64,000 nucleotides of DNA from Mansonella perstans (lineage: Eukaryota; Nematoda; Chromadorea; Rhabditida; Onchocercidae): the NCBI GenBank assembly GCA_037074765.1, contig JBAMDO010000201.1:1-64000 (forward strand), written 5' to 3'. Below, one piece after another: positions 24,012 through 36,417 of the stretch; position 1 is the stretch's first letter; every line of letters begins with the position of its first letter. Position numbers and translations under genes: made by a program. The notes beneath the pieces were generated by a model. It saw only the letters and a list, made by a program, of their open reading frames with translations. It did no database searches and was not told the origin of the DNA.

Positions 24012-24870
24012 CCAATAGACGAGACTATGAATTATCCATTGATGATTGGTTAACAAAAAAAAAAAAAAATGTGGCGAACAGTTTGTGTGTGAGTGAAATT
24101 GTGATGAAAATGTAAGGGATTATTATTTAGTGTTCAGGCAAGCAAGCAGGTATAAGGAAAATGTATTAAAATTCGAAAGAATTGGAACAATTATCTTTTG
24201 ATGTGAAAATTTGCAAAATATTTCAGTCAGCTTTAAAAAGGTTATTCGAAATTTTCAAAAAAAAATTCTTTCCTCCTCACCTTTTGTAATTTTGCATATT
24301 AAAATTGAAATTTTAATTATTTCAAATTTAATTTCCAATAATACGCATGCTCTTTTAATTAACTTAATTAATTAATCTTGCATATACAGCTTCTATTTTA
24401 ATTAATTTAATTACTAATTTTCAATTTGTTACTTTTTTTCCTTTTTTCTAATAGGTAATTTGATTTCCTTTTTAAATTAAAATTTTAATTATTCTAAGTT
24501 TAATTTCCAATATGCATACTCCTTTAATTAACTTAATTAATTAATCTTGCTTATACAGCTTCTATTTTAATTAATTTTATTATTTCTCATTTTTGTTACT
24601 TTTTTTCGTTTTCAACAAACACCGAATAATAATACCAAAAAGTAAATTAATTAAAGTAAAATAAAAATCGACTTAATTGCAAATGATTAATTAAAATTAA
24701 ACATTTCAATTAAACAAATTATTTGTTAAATTTAAAAAGATGATGCAATGTTACCAAATCCTATCAATCAACTATTGGCAAGTGAAAATGACGGAATGCC
24801 AAAAGATACTGCTCAACTTTATAACATCCAATTAGCGATGAATAATCAATTAGTTTTAATTAGCATTTAA
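24012..24870 (+). CDS. Possible small two-exon gene fragment
   Basis: The exon at 24012-24048 (acceptor TTTACAG, reading PIDETMNYPLMI, donor G|GTTAAC) joins in phase to 24740-24870 (acceptor AAAAAG, reading DDAMLPNPINQLLASENDG, then MPKDTAQLYNIQLAM), with a stop at 24868-24870. Codon use and composition look coding against the A+T-rich background. No family is recognised. The true start is unknown: the first ATG is at 24027, or exons lie further upstream. A second coding-looking stretch at about 25040-25170 (ENYVNLTSSKIPVSSKTN) is separated from it by a GA microsatellite and may be a further exon. The call is tentative. Confidence 0.3.
24303..24607. repeat. Tandem duplication, about 175 bp x 2
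   Basis: The segment AAATTTAATTTCCAATAATA...CAGCTTCTATTTTAATTAAT and its flank TTGTTACTTTTTTTC recur about 175 bp downstream with small differences. The sequence is non-coding and A+T-rich. Confidence 0.75.
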
Positions 24871-24999
24871 ATGATTGATTGTAAAATTTCCATAAAATCT
24901 ATTAAAAAATCTGAATGAAATTTGTTCAAATAATTTTTGCGTTTCATTTCTTTTTTTTTTTGACTTTTCCTTTCATAAAAATTTTCATTTCATATCGGC

Positions 25000-27900
25000 G
25001 CAAATGGAGAAAGAGGTAATTGTGGTACGTAAAACGAATGAACAAGAAAGGGAAAGAGAGAGAGCGAGATAGAGAGAGAGAAAAGGAAGGAGAAAATTAT
25101 GTGAATTTAACAAGTAGCAAAATTCCGGTTTCATCCAAAACAAATAACAGCAGTACAGAATGGAAAATTTAAATTCACTTTCAAAGACATCTTCTTTGCA
25201 CAAAATATGTTTGTTGTATCAATTGTTCAAACATCAATTCAACAGAAATTTTTACCCATTCATTCAAATATTTCAATATCTATTTATTTTTCAAAATTTT
25301 TTTCAAAAATTTTTCTATAAATTTTCTAAATGGCAAAAACTGTTATTTTTTTTAAAATTTTTCAAAAAAAAAAAAAAGTAATAAAAATAAATTAAATAGC
25401 ATTTCTTGGAGCAATTATACAAAAGTGGAAAACAGAATAGGACATTTCAAATTAATTAGTATCAACAAAATTTTTTAAATTTTTGTAAGAATTCAAATTG
25501 AAGTATGGAAAAATTGAGATTTTAACTTACTGCCAATCAAAATATGTTAGTAAGTTAAAAAAAAAAAAAAAAAACTGATATAGCTAGCTTGTGGACCTTG
25601 TGGATTTAGCATATTATGGTTTAGCTCACAGCTTAAAGAATTTTATTAGAGTTACTTAAGTTTAATAGATATAATGTAAAATATGAGTGATAAACATGAT
25701 GAAACTGATAAACGAATAACATACACATACACACACAGACACAGACATAAGCACACACATCATCGGTTCCTCTCTTTTTCCTTATCATTTTACTTTTATT
25801 CCTAAAAAAAATCTCAAATGTACATTGATAGCAAAAATGTTTTTTTTTTCTGAAAGAAAAAAAAGTTAAAACTTTAAAATTTACAGTAACTAGGGGAAAA
25901 AATTTTAGTGTGTAAAATAATGCAAAAAAAGAAATGAAAATATATGAGGTCATCATGGGGGTCAAAACTAATTAATTTTAATTGGTTTATATCGAAGCAA
26001 TTAAAATTAGCAATTAAGTTCATTTCATATCTGCAACATCAAAAATTTGAATAATTTGTAATTTTCCAAAAGAAATCATGTATATATGTATGTATCATTT
26101 CAGTATTTTATAATAATGAAATAAAGCCTTGTTTTTTTTTTTTTTAAGGAGTGCAACAGCATTGTATTTTTAATCAAAAAACAGCTACAATAAAGCGGCA
26201 AATTACCGTAGTAAAAGAGCAGCAAGTAAAGCGGCAGCTCACTGTAGTGATTATTACTATTTTGGAATGTCTTTTCAAAATGAAATGAAATTTTCAATAG
26301 TACTTTCAGTTATTTGGATATTCTGTGAAGAAATGATTGCAGTAAATTTCATATCACAGAATAGTGTAGATGTATTTGAGTCATAAAATTTAACTCAAAT
26401 GAAAAATTGAACATCATTTTACAAAGATTGCCCTTTCAAAAAAAAAATTGACCTTTTCCAGATAATTCAAAATTATTTCTTCCTCAAAAATCTTTTAATA
26501 GATTAATTGCATCCAACTACAAATAGTAAGCAGTAGTCAAAAAAAAAAAAAAAAAAAAACCTTTGTAAAATGATATCAACAGTTGCGATATATTTCTATT
26601 CTATTCTGGTGTTTCAGGATCATTTTTCAGATATTTTAGAATTCTGTTTCAGGAATTTATATTTACAATTGATCAAATCTGTACATTCAAATACAGGTTT
26701 TCAGTTTTAATCCTTCAGGATTCATTTCGCCATGCAAATATTTCAATTAGGAATTTACATTACAATCTGATCGAATCTGCATATTGAAAACGGTTTTCAG
26801 TTTTAATGTTTCAGGTTTCAGGATGTTTCACGACTCTTTGCTCCATCCAAATATTTCAATTTATATTACAATCGACCAATAAATGAACGAATAAAGAAAG
26901 AAGTTCGTTCGGAACAGCTGTTCCAGTTTGTTGTACTTAACAATAACAAGAAAAAAAGCAAAAACTTTCACTTTCAGGACGGCATATAAGAAAAGAACAG
27001 TTGGTTACTTGTCTGCCTAGCCTATAGCTGTAGTAGGGAGTTAGACTGAAAAAAAATGATCGGAAGTCCGGAAGTCCCCTAGGCTATGTGTAGAATGATT
27101 GTAACATAGAGCTACTAAAAGTTCAAAGTAAAAGAAAAAAAGTTAATTGAAATAACGATGAATTCGCTATTGAACATCGAGGAAAAAGAGAAACAAAACG
27201 AAATTTTTTCAAATCTTCCTTTAAAATAATTTGAAGGAATTTTTTTTCTTTTTTTTAAAGCATTGCACATTTTAACAAATGATAAATAGCAAAAGTAAAA
27301 CATACAATGTTAGGCTAGTAAGACTTAAATCTTTAGAATTCCAAAACATTATTTGAATTGATTTAATTAATATATGAAATGAATCATAATATCATACATA
27401 TATTTCCAGAGAGACAGAGAGACAGGGAGAGAAGGAAAGAAAAAAACGAATTTTACACATTCTGCAAAATTGAGTTACTCTAATAACTGTACAATAAAAT
27501 TTTTCTTTTCCTTCAGATTTAAATTGCTATATTTTTTTAGATTAAATTTTTCGGATAAGTTAGAAAAAGTAGCACCTGAAAATAAGTTTTGAACAGTTTC
27601 GAAAAGCAACTGCTTTCTTCTCAAAGTGTACTTTGTAAAATCTGCATATATTTCATTATTATAATTTCTACAGCAATATCATCAATTTAAACTGAATATA
27701 AAGCTGGAATCATATGTATAAAACAGTAGAACTAGAAATTTACCGATTTTATTACGATTATTTTTGGAAGAGAAAAAAATAAGCTATGACAGAGGGAACA
27801 TTTATCGAAGAACTTTTCACAGAAATGAATTTTGATACAGCAAAAATTTAATAGATATAATGAGAATTTAATGAGATACAAATACTTTACATTTACTTGG

Positions 27901-28200
27901 GCAAAATTGCTTTTATATGGCAAAAGGAGTAAAAATTCTTTTTCAATTTTAAAAAAATTCTTTTTTTTTCCATTCAATTCCTAATTATTGCAGAAAAGAA
28001 TCTTTGAAACCAATCAATAATAATAGAATCCTGTTATATTCAAAATTTGCAATAAAATTATCACATCTAGCTAATTAGATCTTACCAGTGTTAGAATACT
28101 GATTTAATTTTTGGTGTACGTTTTGTTCTACTACCTCAAATATTTGACATGATCACATCAGTATGTCCATGTATCTACCTTTGATTCTGTATCTAACTAT
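25000..28200. other. Intergenic, A+T-rich
   Basis: No supported gene was found. The stretch holds a GA microsatellite (25048-25090), a diverged 110-120 bp tandem duplication at about 26640-26890 (AGGAATTTA.ATTACAAT...GTTTTCAGTTTTAAT.TTTCAGG...CAAATATTTCAATT), CA repeats at 25720-25760, and a GAGACAGAGA tract at 27410-27445. Short open frames here are low-complexity Phe/Leu/Lys-rich and lack splice context. Confidence 0.5.
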
Positions 28201-28207
28201 TTTTATT

Positions 28208-28552
28208 TCACTCACAATGGATAGTTCCAATGGAATGGTCGCTTTTCTCCTCATTGATTTCATTCAGTACTGCAAGATAACCATTGCTTTTGGCGTATTT
28301 GACGTAAGCGAGAGTTAAACCTAGCAGTTTTACGTTTATTTTATAAATGCGATAAGAAGCACTAGGCTTCCTCCCAATTTCTACCTTCAGAAAGGAATAC
28401 AAATTTAATATACACACTAAATACAAACATTTGTTCAACGGGCAGTACTTTTCCAAAAAGTTAACTTCAATGAGCAATGAAAATGCAATTTTTTCTGACT
28501 TGAAAAATCCCCGAAATCCCGAAATTATACCAAGCCGTTGATTAAACAACAC
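28208..28552 (-). CDS. Uncertain 114-codon open frame 3' of the PUDP gene
   Basis: An uninterrupted minus-strand frame starts with ATG (MLFNQRLGIISGFRGFF) and ends ...GYLAVLNEINEEKSDHSIGT. It is less A+T-biased than flanking DNA and sits 186 bp beyond the PUDP stop on the same strand. It could be a separate short gene, a downstream exon of an unseen gene, or simply PUDP 3' flank. I recognise no family, signal peptide or membrane segment. Confidence 0.25.
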   Translation of the reverse strand: MLFNQRLGIISGFRGFFKSEKIAFSLLIEVNFLEKYCPLNKCLYLVCILNLYSFLKVEIGRKPSASYRIYKINVKLLGLTLAYVKYAKSNGYLAVLNEINEEKSDHSIGTIHCE

Positions 28553-28737
28553 GAGAAAGAATTAATATAGAAAACGCAGGCCTAAAAGTTTACACCAAAT
28601 CAACTATTTACATATTTAATTTACTTAACAACTGGTTTTGGTATTTAAAATTTCTTCAAAAACTCTTAACTAAAATTCTTAATTAAGATATCATAAATTT
28701 ATACGCAATAAAAATCCCTCAAAAAATTGAAAGTATT

Positions 28738-29922
28738 TCAATCATACGGTGGCAAGCCGACACTCTCTGGTTTAAAATCTTCCAATTTCTCCAAAATACA
28801 TGCAATTTTATCTCTCACTTCTTCCGGTGGTTTCATAACTGTCATATCGGGAATCATAACAACTTGCATGCCAGCAGCAACTGCTGCTCGAACACCATTA
28901 GCTGAATCTTCAAATACCAAAATATTTTTGGCATTCTCTGCTTTTTCATTGAATCGATTCATTGTAGCCAAATATGGATCCGGAGCTGGTTTCCCATGTC
29001 TAATTTCTGGATCATCTCCAGCCATAACCTTAATTGTTAATTTTTCCATATCAAAACATACATAGGATGCGAACATTCGCCTTTTTCAACTATTTTACAC
29101 AATGTTTTGCTAAGGTCTGTATCAAGAACGAAGTAAAAGCTTACAGTTACAGACATTAAATCGATCAAATCCTTGTGCTTGGCCATTTTTATGTCAAATT
29201 CAATTTTGCTCGAACTAGTACATATTGCCACAGGTATCTTGTGCTTCACTAAATGCTGCACCAATCGCATAACACCAGGAAAGAGCGAACAATTGGCCAT
29301 AAATTCATCGACCAACTTATTATATTGATCACGATATTCCTCAACTGAAACTTGTCCTTCCATACCAAACTGAAATGTAATTTTCAATGATTTACCCATA
29401 AATCAGTCGGAATTTTAATTATGATTTTTTTAATTACAATTTCTAATTAATTATTTTGCTGCCAGTTTGGAACTCACGAAAATTTAAAATTCAAAAAGGA
29501 CAAGAAAATTATGCAAAAAAACCGGAAAATAAGTTTAAAATCCAATGAAACTATGCCGCAATTTGTTTGGACTAACCAACTATGGTCAGCTAATGGTCAG
29601 CAAAACTAAACTATAGACCGGAAAAGCGGCAACGCGATGAGACGGTGACGTTTTTTCTTTTTGTTTCTAATAAATAAATTAATAAATTAAAATCTCAACT
29701 AATTGCAGAATTAAATTAGAAGAGAGAAATCACATGTTTAATAAGATACGCTGCACTGTCTACAATTGGTGTCCCCATAACTGGAAAGACTAGATCGGGC
29801 GTGAAATTTTTCCCATATTTGCTCCACATTTTCTGATGTACTTTGGTATTAATACGCTCTGTATCAATCAATACACCATCCAAATCGAAGATAACATGCG
29901 TTATTCTCGGTCGTGAACTCAT
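28738..29922 (-). CDS. HAD-family phosphatase, pseudouridine-5'-phosphatase-like, 3 exons
   Basis: Exons 29922-29734, 29369-29145 and 29028-28738 (junctions all phase 0) give 234 residues, close to human PUDP/HDHD1 at 228. Haloacid dehalogenase motifs are all present: motif I DLDGVLIDTE (residues 13-22, with the Asp nucleophile and the acid/base Asp), motif II in VAICTSSSK (Thr/Ser), motif III Lys in HGKPAPDPY, and motif IV FEDSANGVRAA. A helical cap lies between motifs I and II, as in the beta-PGM/PUDP subgroup. The likely reaction is hydrolysis of a small phosphomonoester such as pseudouridine 5'-phosphate, in the cytosol; substrate choice within this subgroup cannot be read from motifs. 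TTCTAG four bases before the ATG is a good splice-leader acceptor. Exon 2 ends ACT|GTAAGC. Confidence 0.9.
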
Positions 29923-31645
29923 TGATCTAGAAGTTATAAACGATGTAAAAACAAAAATTCATCAGGCAAGACGATAAATTCAACTCATCGGGGATTTTTT
30001 TGCTAGTAACAAACAACCAGCAAGCATATTCCGTAATGAATCTCTAATTACCGGAATAATTACCAGAATAACTACTAAGAAATCTCCCACTGTCACTTTT
30101 TTTGGACGACAGTAGTGGGGCGACTGACTCACACCGGAATAACTTTGATCAAAACGAAAAAGATGAAATTTCATGTGGACTAACTAGTAATTAGAATCCC
30201 AAAGTTGCTAAAAGAGAGAGAGAGAGAGAAAGAGGAGGAGAGCGTGTGAGTTTAGGTAGTGAAAGGGAATGAAAAAGAATGAAGAGATAATAGGTAAGAT
30301 ATATAGACCGTGAAGTTGATGAGAATGCTCGTGGCTGGCTGTTTTTTTTTTTTTTAAATCAATCTTACAAGAATTATTTGAGTCATCAATTGCATATGTT
30401 TCAATTGTAATTCTCACGGGACAAAAGAAAGAAACTTGGAGACGAATAATTTAAAATTATCAGGGAAAAGATTTTAAAGTCCAAGACTGCACTGAGTTCG
30501 ATCGAAAAAGGTTACTAAGGGAGAGAGAGAGAAGGAGAGAAGAAGAGAGAAGGAAAGAGAAAGAGAGATAGTGAGAGAGGGAACGAGGGAAAGAGAGAGA
30601 GAAGAAGGAGGGAAAGAGAGAGAGTAGGGGTTTAGGAATGGAAGGGAATGAAAAAGAATGAAGCAGTGATATGTAAGATACGAAGTTGATGACAATGCCC
30701 TTGTCTGTTTTTTTGCATCGTAACATCAATCACACATGCAGCAATTTGATTGTTGTAAGACAAGAGAAACTTGAGGACAATTAAGTTTGATTTGTTAGGA
30801 ATGAATGAGAACTATTAACATTAACTCCTTTGATAGATAGACTTTTAAAAAAAAATAAAGTTCAGAAAGACATTGAATTCGATAAAAAAAAGTTACTAAG
30901 ATAAGAGAGAAAGTATAGAAGTTTAGAGGAATGGAAGGGAATGAAAAGAAACTGAAGCAGCGTGGCATGTAATATAGTAAACCGTGAAATTGGTGACAAT
31001 GCCATTGCATATTTTTTTTCTCTTTTTTTGAATCACCACACCATCATCAACAACCCTACACGAGATCTAATTTTAATTCTTGCAAGCCAAGAGAAGCTTG
31101 GGGACCATTAATTTGGATTTATCGAAAAAAAACTCCAGAAGCATACTGAGTTCCATAGGCAAGGGTTGATAAGAGAGAAGAGAGAGAGATGGTGGGAGTT
31201 TAGGAGTGAAAGAGAATGAAAGGGAATGAAATAGCTTTAAACAGTTGGAGAACGTAGAGATCACTGAGATTCGTTATGGTTTGAAGATTCGGTACGCTTC
31301 TGGTATGATTCGATCTCTATTTTAGGTATGCTTGGGCTGGAATTATGGGAGTTGCTTCTTTTTTTTCCATAGGATGAGAGAATAAGTGAAGAAATGAGAA
31401 GGAAAAACTTTGAAATTACTTTAACTGCTCTCATTAGCTGAATGACGTACGACGGAAGCTGAATGACGTACGACGGGAGCTGAATGACGTATGATGGGCA
31501 TACCTTGAAATCGTTTTTTAAAAAAAGAATGAAGTGTAATCTTTGAAATTCTTTTCTCAAGTTTCCTAATGTAATTTAAGTTCATTTCTTTCTGATTTTG
31601 GCCTAACATCACTGCAACAGTGTTGATAATACGTTGAATGATATT
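29923..31645. repeat. Divergent tandem array of GA-rich units between PUDP and NOL9
   Basis: Four copies of a unit of about 280-380 bp run from about 30190 to 31260. Each has an ACTGAGTTCGAT-like start, a GTTACTAAG then (GA)n tract, an anchor GTTTAGGAATGGAAGGGAATG, and AAGTTGATGACAATGCC. The anchors fall at about 30250, 30630, 30921 and 31198 (spacings 380, 291, 277). The array fills the divergent intergenic space between the two genes. Ser/Leu/Phe-rich frames on the minus strand come from the GA tract and are not credible genes. Three 21-bp units (AGCTGAATGACGTACGACGG) follow at 31436-31498. Confidence 0.8.
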
Positions 31646-34600
31646 ATGGCAGTTAGAAATACGCCAGATGAAACCACAAATCTGGAAAAGTTAGTAGGCT
31701 ATTTTATTTCTTTTATATTTTATCATAGTTTTGTCGTTAACATATTCATCCGTGTAGACGTACAAAAGTAGATATATACATATCGATTTACTTTCTTTAG
31801 GTATAAATCCATGATATTATTTCTTTAGGTGTATCTCCGCGTCATGTAATGATAATTTCATCTCGCACTTATGATTTTATTTTTTATATATATTGAAATA
31901 TATCATAGGTTATTTTTTGAAATTGTCATTGATCGGTTGGATCTTAATTAAATTATCCCCATATGACGATAATTTAAGTCTTTTTTAAAATGACTTATTG
32001 AACGCGTAGTCGATCAAATCTTTCTGTCACTAATTTTCTTTTTTTTTGCTGCTGTTTGCATTGAATTTCATTGAGCTCCTGACAACGTTTAATCATTTAT
32101 TTCACGTCACGTCGAGGTTATTTTTGACTTCCATCTTCTATAAATTAGTAACAGAAATACAAACAGTAGTGTCTTTATGTTTATTTAGTAATACTAAGCA
32201 TTTAATTTTTGCTGTAAGTTTTTACGAAAACACAATTGTATTCTTTATTGTATTATTGTACTTTTTTTTTTTTATGAGATTTCATTTATGGAATTTTAGC
32301 TACTTCTATCGCTGTTTCCGACCAGATTATAACTTGGCTGTTTTGAAATGTAAATGTTATATTAGCCTTTTTGGTGTGTTTGATATTCAGGTAACTGTTC
32401 TGATATTTTATTAAGTTCACTAACTTGGATTGACAGCTTGAGAATGGGGCTTTGAAGTTAGCTTAAAGTTAGCAAAAATAAATTTTCAAAAAGGAAGAAA
32501 ATAAATAAACGAGGAAAAAAATAATAGGATAATTTTTATTGCTGAACTTTTTCTCAATCATATTCTTTCTGAGGTGCTCTTCGGTAAAGTTGTAACACGT
32601 GGCTATGAATTTGAATCTGGTGCTTACGGTGAAGAGCGATTTATCAAAGTTGCGGCACCGTACTCAGTTGGTCCTCCAATACAATTTATTTCACTTGAAG
32701 ATAATAATGTTTTCAATCTGCATCGCGTGAAATGGCGACTAAAAGAGGCCTGCTATTTTATATTCTTTTCTTTATTGCAAAACTTTTTTCCTACACCAAA
32801 CTTTTGTACTCATCAATTTAGACAGGGAAAAAGGAGGAAAATCATTTCGGTAGATCTTTATTGTTTTCATATTTTGTTCAGCTAACAAACGAAGTAGATT
32901 CAATTTTGAAAGAATTCGAAAATGGTGATAGCATACTGCTTTTCCGATTCAATTTTTCAAAGATTTCAGCTTGTCTTCGCGAGCTTCATGGTCAGGTACG
33001 GATGTAGAAGGCATTTTTATAATTTAATCTAATTTTATGACTTTAAAGTCTTTATTACATCGCATTAAGCTACCGTTCTTATTCCATGCTAAAATTTTTG
33101 CATGTTACTGCAAATTATTCTGTTTTTTTTTTCATTTTATTTTTTATAATTCTGTGTGGTGAGAGTAGAGGACAATCTGTTAAATTTAAAAATCCTTTTT
33201 GGGCTTGCAACCAACTGTGTTAGTTATTGTTTGATAAAAAATATGGGAGGTTCAACGTTCAATCTAGTTCAGTGCTGTATTTATTTAGACTGCAGTGTAC
33301 TTTGCTCAGAAATTAGCATGGATTGGACAAGTAATGCTGTAACATAAAAATGGCTATCGATATAGGTCACTCTAAATAATTTTGTTTTCCAGATCTTTTT
33401 CCTGCCAGGAAATTCCAATGAATGTTATGCAGTGGGACCGCTATGCAGCGCACTTCAAACTGAACATCCACCTCTTTATATGGGTGATACTACTGAGAAT
33501 ATTTCGCAATTAGTAGAAAATATTCTAAGCAAATCAAGTAAGCTTAATTATTATGGGTAGAAGGATTAAGATACTCGGGCTAATATGTTTGCCAAATTGA
33601 GTACCTTGTTTGGAATCTTTTTTATTACTTTACATTGACAGAGAGGATGGCGTCAATGTCTGCTTGTTAGTGCACGTTAGAAATGCAAGTTGGAATCTTA
33701 AATTTGGGACCTGTGGTTAGTGGTTCGAACGGAAATTATCTTGAAATAAGTACACAAGTTTCTAAATGCAACAGCATGAATATGGGCCAATAAACCAGGA
33801 TAATTTCGCTTTGCAGGCGAAGGAAAAAGAAATATAACGATGATTATAGGAAACAAGAACACAGGGAAATCGATGCTTACTCGATTATTAGCTAATTCAC
33901 TTTTTAGGAAGTAATATTTCCACATTTAGCTTATTTGTCTTTTCCTGAAAAATCTTTAATAGTAGTGGAAGATGTATTTTACTGAAGAAAATGACATTTA
34001 AAAATTTGAATTTAAATCATTGCAAGTGCTTTATAATAGTTCTTCATAGTGAAAGTGTTGGTTATTATTCTTTTACAAGTTGAAATTTTAATATTAATTG
34101 GATGTTCGGTAGAATATATATTAATTGAATGACCATATAGAATGTAACAGTCATTTTTTCAATCATTCGTTTTTTAGATGTTCCGAGTTTCTTTGCTGTA
34201 CATTTCTGTATTATTTGCATTATAGGAATTATTATAATTCTCTTCCGGATTTTACCATTTTAGGGATGGACCACTTCCATATATTCTCGACTGTGATATT
34301 GGGCAGCCGGAAATGAACCCACCAGGATGTGTTTCACTAGTAATGCTCAACTCACCACTTTTAGGTGCTTTTTGAATTTATGGTGTTTTCTGTGAAATTA
34401 AACTCTTCTCACTTCTCTCTTTTTTCTCATTCTTTCTCTGTTCTCTAATTCTTTATCTCATGCTTCGAACATTTATTAAAAGCTGGCTGATTTTTGAAAT
34501 TTTCAGGCGCACCAATGTTCCATCAGCGAATTCTTCTGTCTGATTCCTATTTTTACGGAAGGATTTTTTTGAACGAAGACTTTAGTTCATATTTATCTAT

Positions 34601-36417
34601 CCTTCGGAAATTGCTGAGCTGTTTTTTGGCTGATAGTCCCCCTTCATCAGCGCTTTTGGTTAATACTATTGGATGGGTTGAAGGTATTGATTATTAGTGA
34701 ATGTTTTTCAGTTTTATTCAAAAATAAAATATTTTGGTTGAATTTTTGTAACCCAGTTGTTATGTGAAAATGTGACTGAAAAATACAGAAATTTAACTTT
34801 TGAAGGTAGATATTACCGAGCAATTGAATTTCAGGGAAAGGTATTTTGCTTCTGGATGAAATGTTGAAATTGTTTGATCCCGATTTTGTGTTTAATTTCA
34901 TTACTTCATCAGGACCCAATTACATGGTAATGGGTATATTGATAAAAGTTGAAGTTGTAGCATTGTAATGGGAAAGTTTCTGTCCTCAAAATTCATCACA
35001 GCATATCTAGCATTTGCTTTTTTTCACGAATCGAAACAGCAAAATATCTGGTAGTGTATTATTCTATTTCCTTTTAGCTTCAGAAATCAGGATGTATTAT
35101 TGAAAAACCGCTTGTATTTTATGGTAATGGTATTGAAAAACCTATGTAAGTTCTTTGTTGCTAACAGAAACTTAATTTTGATCGAGTATGAAATAGAAAT
35201 TGATAAGTAGACTTGCCCTGTAACTTATTATATGAGCAACAACAAGGGTTAGTGAAAGTACTGATTTCCATATTTTTTCATATTTTGCTCCTTGTGAGTT
35301 ATTTGTGAAAGCAACTTCATATTCAGGTATAAGTTCTCCGCTCCTTCAATTTTACGAGACCTCCGGATAACAACGTATATGGCACATTTATGCCCATTTC
35401 CAACTGTGAAATCATTTGCTGATGCAACTCCGTATGCGGTGTCATTCCACGATGTGGCATTGTTGGTGTACACAAACGAGCCATTCCCTTTAAATCACAT
35501 ATTTGCAGTTTTGAATTGTACTTTCGTTGCTCTCTGTATTCGTAATATCAATCATTTTGATGAGGTAGGTCTTTTTTTTTTCTTTTCAAAGGGAATAAAT
35601 CTTTTTATCTATTGTACTTGCAAGACGGGGGTTTTTTCTTTGTTATAGTGATAATATGCAATTTGTTTGACGTGAATGAGAAGGGAGCTAAATAGTGACA
35701 GCAGATATTAAATGAAATTATGTAAAATGTAAAGCTGGCAAGGTATCTTGAATATGTTGTCAATCTAATTGCTGAAGGTGAAAGATATGATCTTTTTTCC
35801 TGGTTTTGAATTGTTTAATTCTTATGTTCATTTAAAGGATAAGAGACTGTTTGACGATCAAGACATGCCGGTTTTACTAAATCCAGATGAGATAGAACCA
35901 TTGCGTGTCGTTGGTTTTGGATTTATTAAAGCGGTTGATTTGGAGAAACGCACTTTCTTCATTTTAACACCTCTTGAAATTTCAAATCTCGAAGAAGTTA
36001 ATGTCCTTGCGCGTGGCTCAAATATTGATCTTCCGCAATGCTTCTTTGTTTCGCAGGTTCCGTTTATTTTTTATTAGGTTGAAATGTTTTACTCTTACAT
36101 CTTATAGTTTCATTACAAGTTTTTGAATTTAAGCAATATTCTCTGCAAAACTAAAAAGTATCATTTCAAAAAGTTGCTTTGTTGATTTCTTTCATTCATT
36201 ACTTTGTCACAGTAATATCTGGATGATTTTCTAGGGAAAAAAGGCTATACCATATGTTGTTCGAGAAAACTCTTCTTCCTTCCACACCAAATTATTCAAA
36301 GGATTAAGAAAGGTAAAATCAGTCTTTGGTAGGAAAAGATTGTTAAGAATGCAAACGGTGCCTCCAAAGAAAAGAATCGTTTCTAACGTGGCTTGTGCAA
36401 AATCGAAACATAAGTGA
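31646..36417 (+). CDS. NOL9: Polynucleotide 5'-hydroxyl kinase NOL9/Grc3, 13 exons
   Basis: Exons: 31646-31689, 32300-32390, 32574-32726, 32882-32995, 33393-33537, 33817-33910, 34264-34364, 34507-34683, 34835-34926, 35078-35145, 35327-35564, 35778-36056, 36235-36417. They total 1779 nt (592 residues), with phase kept at all junctions. In the Clp1/Grc3 family the enzyme phosphorylates the RNA 5' end made by Las1 during ITS2 removal from pre-rRNA in the nucleolus. Visible motifs: P-loop GNKNTGKS (residues 194-201), YILDCDIGQPEMNPPGCVSL (the D.D.GQ.E..PPG block), NTIGWVEGKGILLLDEM (the NT.GW..G.G block), and a C-terminal domain with TPYAVSFHDVALLVY and FAVLNCTFVALC. The N-terminal domain starts in exons 2-3 (LAVLKCKCYISLFGVFDIQ then VLFGKVVTRGYEF). 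The C-terminal tail is basic (RKRLLRMQTVPPKKR), fitting nucleolar targeting. Exon 1 (MAVRNTPDETTNLE) is short and chosen because its phase fits exon 2. Confidence 0.9.

Noticed and set aside
30460..30729. Ser/Leu/Phe-rich minus-strand frames with a membrane-like look
   Set aside because: They come from the GA tract of the tandem array; copies differ by frameshifts and no start or splice context is kept.
32046..32414. A single 122-codon Phe-rich plus-strand protein
   Set aside because: Only 32300-32390 is coding, as NOL9 exon 2 in this frame. The upstream part reads intron sequence.
33700..33740. A tRNA B-box-like GGTTCGAAC
   Set aside because: No matching A box or acceptor stem could be found around it; it lies in a NOL9 intron.
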